DNA of 64,000 nt from Brachybacterium sp042666875 (GTDB lineage Bacteria > Actinomycetota > Actinomycetes > Actinomycetales > Dermabacteraceae): NCBI RefSeq assembly GCF_042666875.1, contig NZ_JBHTCX010000007.1, forward strand, positions 285,543-349,542, written 5' to 3'. Shown here piece after piece: positions 61,498 to 64,000 of the stretch (positions within the stretch are counted from its first letter, which is position 1; the number at the start of each line of letters is the position of its first letter). A program made the position numbers and the translations under genes. The notes beneath the pieces are model-generated. The model was not told where the DNA came from. It did not search any database and saw only the letters and a list, made by a program, of their open reading frames with translations.

Positions 61498-61809
61498 GTG
61501 GTCCAGGCGATCGAGCCGCCAGTCTTCAGTGTCACCGAGGCTTATCTGCTGGACGCCCCGGAGCTGTCGCCGGCGCTGCTGTTCGACCGGCCCACCACCG
61601 AGACCGCCGGACACGTTGCTGCGTACGTCCACTCCGTCCACCAGGGCGAGCGCTACCGAATCGTCTCGCGGCTCAGAATCGACGGTGGCGGGAACCGCTC
61701 CGACGGAACGCATCGCGACGGCCTCCACCCCGGAATCCCGTCCGGGGACGTCGCGCAGGAAGACGCCATCAGTACGTCGATCGTCGGCGAAGACCACGCG
61801 GAGCGGTAA
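61498..61809 (+). CDS. Doubtful short reading frame
   Basis: 103 codons: MVQAIEPPVFSVTEAYLLDA, then ELSPALLFDRPTTETAGHVA. The first 60 residues have a plausible protein composition, the rest does not. I do not recognise it. It starts 11 bp after the decayed fragment at 61366-61487 and may itself be a gene remnant. Confidence 0.2.
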   Translation: MVQAIEPPVFSVTEAYLLDAPELSPALLFDRPTTETAGHVAAYVHSVHQGERYRIVSRLRIDGGGNRSDGTHRDGLHPGIPSGDVAQEDAISTSIVGEDHAER

Positions 61810-61856
61810 CGCGACTCCGGCGTGATGGCACTCCGTGCCGGAACGCAGCGGCAGTA

Positions 61857-62225
61857 TCAAACGGAACGACGCCCCACGCGGAGTCCCGCGGCGATCCCAG
61901 CATCGATGACGAACAGTGCGCACATCGCGACGGCGGCGGATCGGCGACCGTGCCGCGAGTACTCGCGGGCGAACGCGACGTGGAGCAGGCTTCGGGACGC
62001 GACGGCGCACCATCGCCGGGGTGAGGATCGGCCGGCGAGGATCGTGATGCCGAGGCCGAGGTCGGTGATGCCGAGCAGGCGCCGATGACCGGCGTCGGTA
62101 TCGGCCAGACCGAGCCATCGCCCGCTCGTGAGCGGTGCGATCGTCAGCAGGCCGCCGAGGACTGTGGAGACGGCCCCGACTCCATCGGCGGCGACGGTGA
62201 CGGTGGTGTTCGTGGACGGTGGCAT
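61857..62225 (-). CDS. Small hypothetical membrane protein
   Basis: 122 residues with about three hydrophobic segments (AVSTVLGGLLTIAPL near 18-32, LLGITDLGLGITILAG near 48-64, AVAMCALFVIDAGIAAGL near 97-114). The layout resembles small actinobacterial membrane proteins with a central LGxxDLxLG motif. No good ribosome-binding site; lies in a region with gene remnants, so it could also be decaying. Confidence 0.45.
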   Translation of the reverse strand: MPPSTNTTVTVAADGVGAVSTVLGGLLTIAPLTSGRWLGLADTDAGHRRLLGITDLGLGITILAGRSSPRRWCAVASRSLLHVAFAREYSRHGRRSAAVAMCALFVIDAGIAAGLRVGRRSV

Positions 62226-62369
62226 GAGGGGACTCTACGGCCACCGCGACGAGAGGCGAGCGTCGGGACCCGGTAGAGATCGGGTGTGACGGTCAATAGT
62301 TCATACTTGTGGCTCGAGGGGCCTATGAACTCCTCCCGCGGGGATCACGTGACAAGGGGAAGAGGCGCC

Positions 62370-63494
62370 ATGGTCGATCGGGAGAACGAGGTAGCCGGGG
62401 TCGGTGGTGATCTGGAAGCACCGGATCCCGGTGGGGCGTTCGACGACACGCTGCGCCAGCAGGATGCGGAGGCGATCTCCTTCGCTGCGGAATTCCTCAA
62501 GAAGGTCATACGTATCCGTGGAGTCCGAGTCGACCGTTCTTCGTTCTTGCGTCAGGAACTGCGTAAGCTTGGCCTCGACGGCGCGACCATCGACCGTGCC
62601 GTGGCAACTACACCGGTGCAAGCGGGTATCTCCATTGCTCAGCTCGACGAACTCGCCGGCGCGTCGATCTCTTTCGAGACGAACAAGGCCGCGACGTTAT
62701 CGTTCGCCGCGGGAATTCCTGGTGGATTCACGATGCTTGCGACGGTCCCTGCCGATATCACCCAGTATTACGTGCATGCATTCCGTGTGATGCAGAAGCT
62801 GGCCTATTTCTATGGGTGGCAGAACTTCATCGCCGATCTCGACGAAATAGATGACGAGACCTTGGGCAAGCTGGCCGTGTTCCTGGGGGTCATGATGGGA
62901 GTCGGTGGCGCCTCGGCTTCGCTGACGACCTTTGCCGCGCAGGTGGCGCGTCCAGCGATCCAGAAGCAGCTCTCGCAGAGGGCGCTGACGAAGACTCTCT
63001 GGTACGGGCCCGTCAAGAGCACCCTCAAACTCATCGGCATCAAGATCACGAAGGACTCGTTCGCCAAGACCGTCACCAAGACGGTGCCGCTCGCAGGGGG
63101 TGTGATCTCGGGAGGCATGACTCTGGTCTCGCTGCGGAGCCAGGCCGCACGGCTCAAGCAGCACCTTCGCCAGTTACCACCTCCCGGTGTCGATGCCGCC
63201 GACTACAGGAGCGCGCTCTCGGCGGCGGAAAGCGCAGCGGAGCCGTCAACGGGGCGCCTCGCCGCGGCACGAGAGAGAATCGGAGGGGCCGCGGGAAACG
63301 CAGCTTCCGGCACATTGTCCGTCGTGCGAGGCGCCAGCAGCTCGGCCAATGCCGTGGGCGGAGTCGCGATGGATCGCGGCCGAAAGCTCCTCGGCAAGGG
63401 ACGATATGCCGCGCGGGATGCCGAGCAGGCCGACGGTGCGGACGAGGTCAAGGGCCGGGCCCGTGAATCAGGTGAAGGCCAGACGCACGGGTAG
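62370..63494 (+). CDS. EcsC-like family protein
   Basis: 374 residues. The middle (about 70-270) has the EcsC-like pattern: SFAAGIPGGFTMLATVPADI followed by TQYYVHAFRVMQKLAYFYGW, then several amphipathic or membrane-associated helices (AVFLGVMMGVGGASASLTTF). The C-terminal 90 residues are Ala/Ser/Gly-rich with AARERIGGAAGNAASG. EcsC is named for a Bacillus operon but its activity is unknown. GGGGAAGAGG precedes the ATG; the frame opens 28 codons earlier. Base composition is less GC-rich than in neighbouring genes, which suggests transfer. Confidence 0.72.
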   Translation: MVDRENEVAGVGGDLEAPDPGGAFDDTLRQQDAEAISFAAEFLKKVIRIRGVRVDRSSFLRQELRKLGLDGATIDRAVATTPVQAGISIAQLDELAGASISFETNKAATLSFAAGIPGGFTMLATVPADITQYYVHAFRVMQKLAYFYGWQNFIADLDEIDDETLGKLAVFLGVMMGVGGASASLTTFAAQVARPAIQKQLSQRALTKTLWYGPVKSTLKLIGIKITKDSFAKTVTKTVPLAGGVISGGMTLVSLRSQAARLKQHLRQLPPPGVDAADYRSALSAAESAAEPSTGRLAAARERIGGAAGNAASGTLSVVRGASSSANAVGGVAMDRGRKLLGKGRYAARDAEQADGADEVKGRARESGEGQTHG

Positions 63495-63541
63495 ACCTGG
63501 CTCCGGTCCTGGCCGAACGGGTACGAGCCGCGTCGTACGGA

Positions 63542-63781
63542 TCAGGCTCCCAGCGCCCGTTCCAAGGGGATGCGACCGTCCTGCCAGGGAAGGAAGATCC
63601 ATGCCACGAGATACGCCCCGACGCCCAGCACGGGCAGCAGGAACGAGGCGAGCAGCAGCACTCGGACCAGCCACACATTGAGTCCGAACTTCTGGGCGAG
63701 GCCGCCTCCGATGCCCGCGACCATGCGCCGCGGACCGCGTCGGAAGCCGATGTTGCGAATGGTCTGGAAGATGCCGTCCAT
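63542..63781 (-). CDS. PspC domain protein
   Basis: 79 residues: MDGIFQTIRNIGFRRGPRRM, then VAGIGGGLAQKFGLNVWLVR and the membrane segment VLLLASFLLPVLGVGAYLVAWIFLP, written here in parts (VLLLASFLLPVLGV; GAYLVAWIFLPW). This is the stand-alone PspC domain, often linked to envelope stress. An in-frame ATG six codons upstream (63799) is an alternative start. Convergent with the EcsC-like gene. Confidence 0.85.
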   Translation of the reverse strand: MDGIFQTIRNIGFRRGPRRMVAGIGGGLAQKFGLNVWLVRVLLLASFLLPVLGVGAYLVAWIFLPWQDGRIPLERALGA

Positions 63782-63967
63782 GCCGTCGAGGGTACGCATC
63801 ACCGGTCGCCGACACAGGGGGGATGGCCGTCGGCTCTGATGGAGGAAACCCGGATGCTTCGCGGCCGGCGACACCTGACTTGATGCACGGTGATGTCGCT
63901 GGCGAGCTATCAACCCGTTGACCTGGAGGTTTGTGGGTCGAGGTGGGTGATTCGGGATACTAACGGG

Positions 63968-64000
63968 GTGGCGTTCGTGCGGAAGGTGAGGACCGGGTCC
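63968..64000 (+). mobile_element. Start of a probable IS1634-type transposase gene, cut by window edge
   Basis: Only 11 codons are visible: GTG then AFVRKVRTGS. This matches the usual beginning of IS1634/IS1549-type transposases (MAFVRKVRTASGATAVQ from memory). GATACT at 63956-63961 ends 6 bases before the GTG. The left end of the element must lie between the PspC gene (63781) and here; I could not place a terminal inverted repeat without the other end. Confidence 0.5.

Overview
The window is about 70% GC bacterial chromosome with dense genes, short or absent 5' leaders and frequent GTG starts. The gene set is actinobacterial: mycothiol conjugate amidase (Mca), DUF4307 and DUF4245 proteins, a PIN-PhoH fusion, a fused NAD(P)HX epimerase/dehydratase, and type I CoaA. 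From gene content and order I would guess Micrococcales, perhaps Dermabacteraceae (Brachybacterium-like). The genus is inference only.

Bases 1-13,400 carry a cut MaoC hydratase, a nucleoside hydrolase, a pirin, an RsmC/RlmG-type methyltransferase, purine genes (purS-purQ and purD-purC, two separate minus-strand operons), a RecQ-like helicase, truA and rplM-rpsI. Bases 13,400-28,980 hold a CoA transferase, a cyanase, a SWIM/SNF2 helicase, cell-wall precursor genes (glmM, glmS, alr), coaA, acpS, the NAD(P)HX repair enzyme and tsaE-tsaB-rimI. From memory, the rplM to rimI order matches a block conserved in Mycobacterium. Bases 29,000-33,000 (an ABC exporter and an AI-2E family permease) join it to a second conserved block: greA, DUF4307, mca, hemolysin III, uppS, phoH, fumC, xseAB, ispH and ychF (33,200-51,600).

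The second block is interrupted at 39,650-41,335. A PD-(D/E)XK/DUF559-type endonuclease gene sits there between two copies of a composite repeat, each a GC-rich minisatellite followed by a long near-perfect palindrome. This is the most unusual structure in the window.

From 51,700 to the right edge the sequence is accessory. It holds a FitAB-type toxin-antitoxin pair whose toxin lacks a key Asp, a decayed P-loop kinase, small membrane proteins, a TetR-P450 operon, an SDR-M24-aldo/keto reductase operon opposite an XRE/MmyB-like regulator, a decayed duplicate of a membrane-protein gene, an EcsC-like protein, a PspC protein, and at the very edge the first codons of what looks like an IS1634-type transposase.

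Many genes across the window have a -10 hexamer of the form TANNNT ending 6-8 bases before the start codon and no Shine-Dalgarno sequence. They are probably translated from leaderless mRNAs. I used this pattern to choose several starts. I saw no tRNA, rRNA or CRISPR array.
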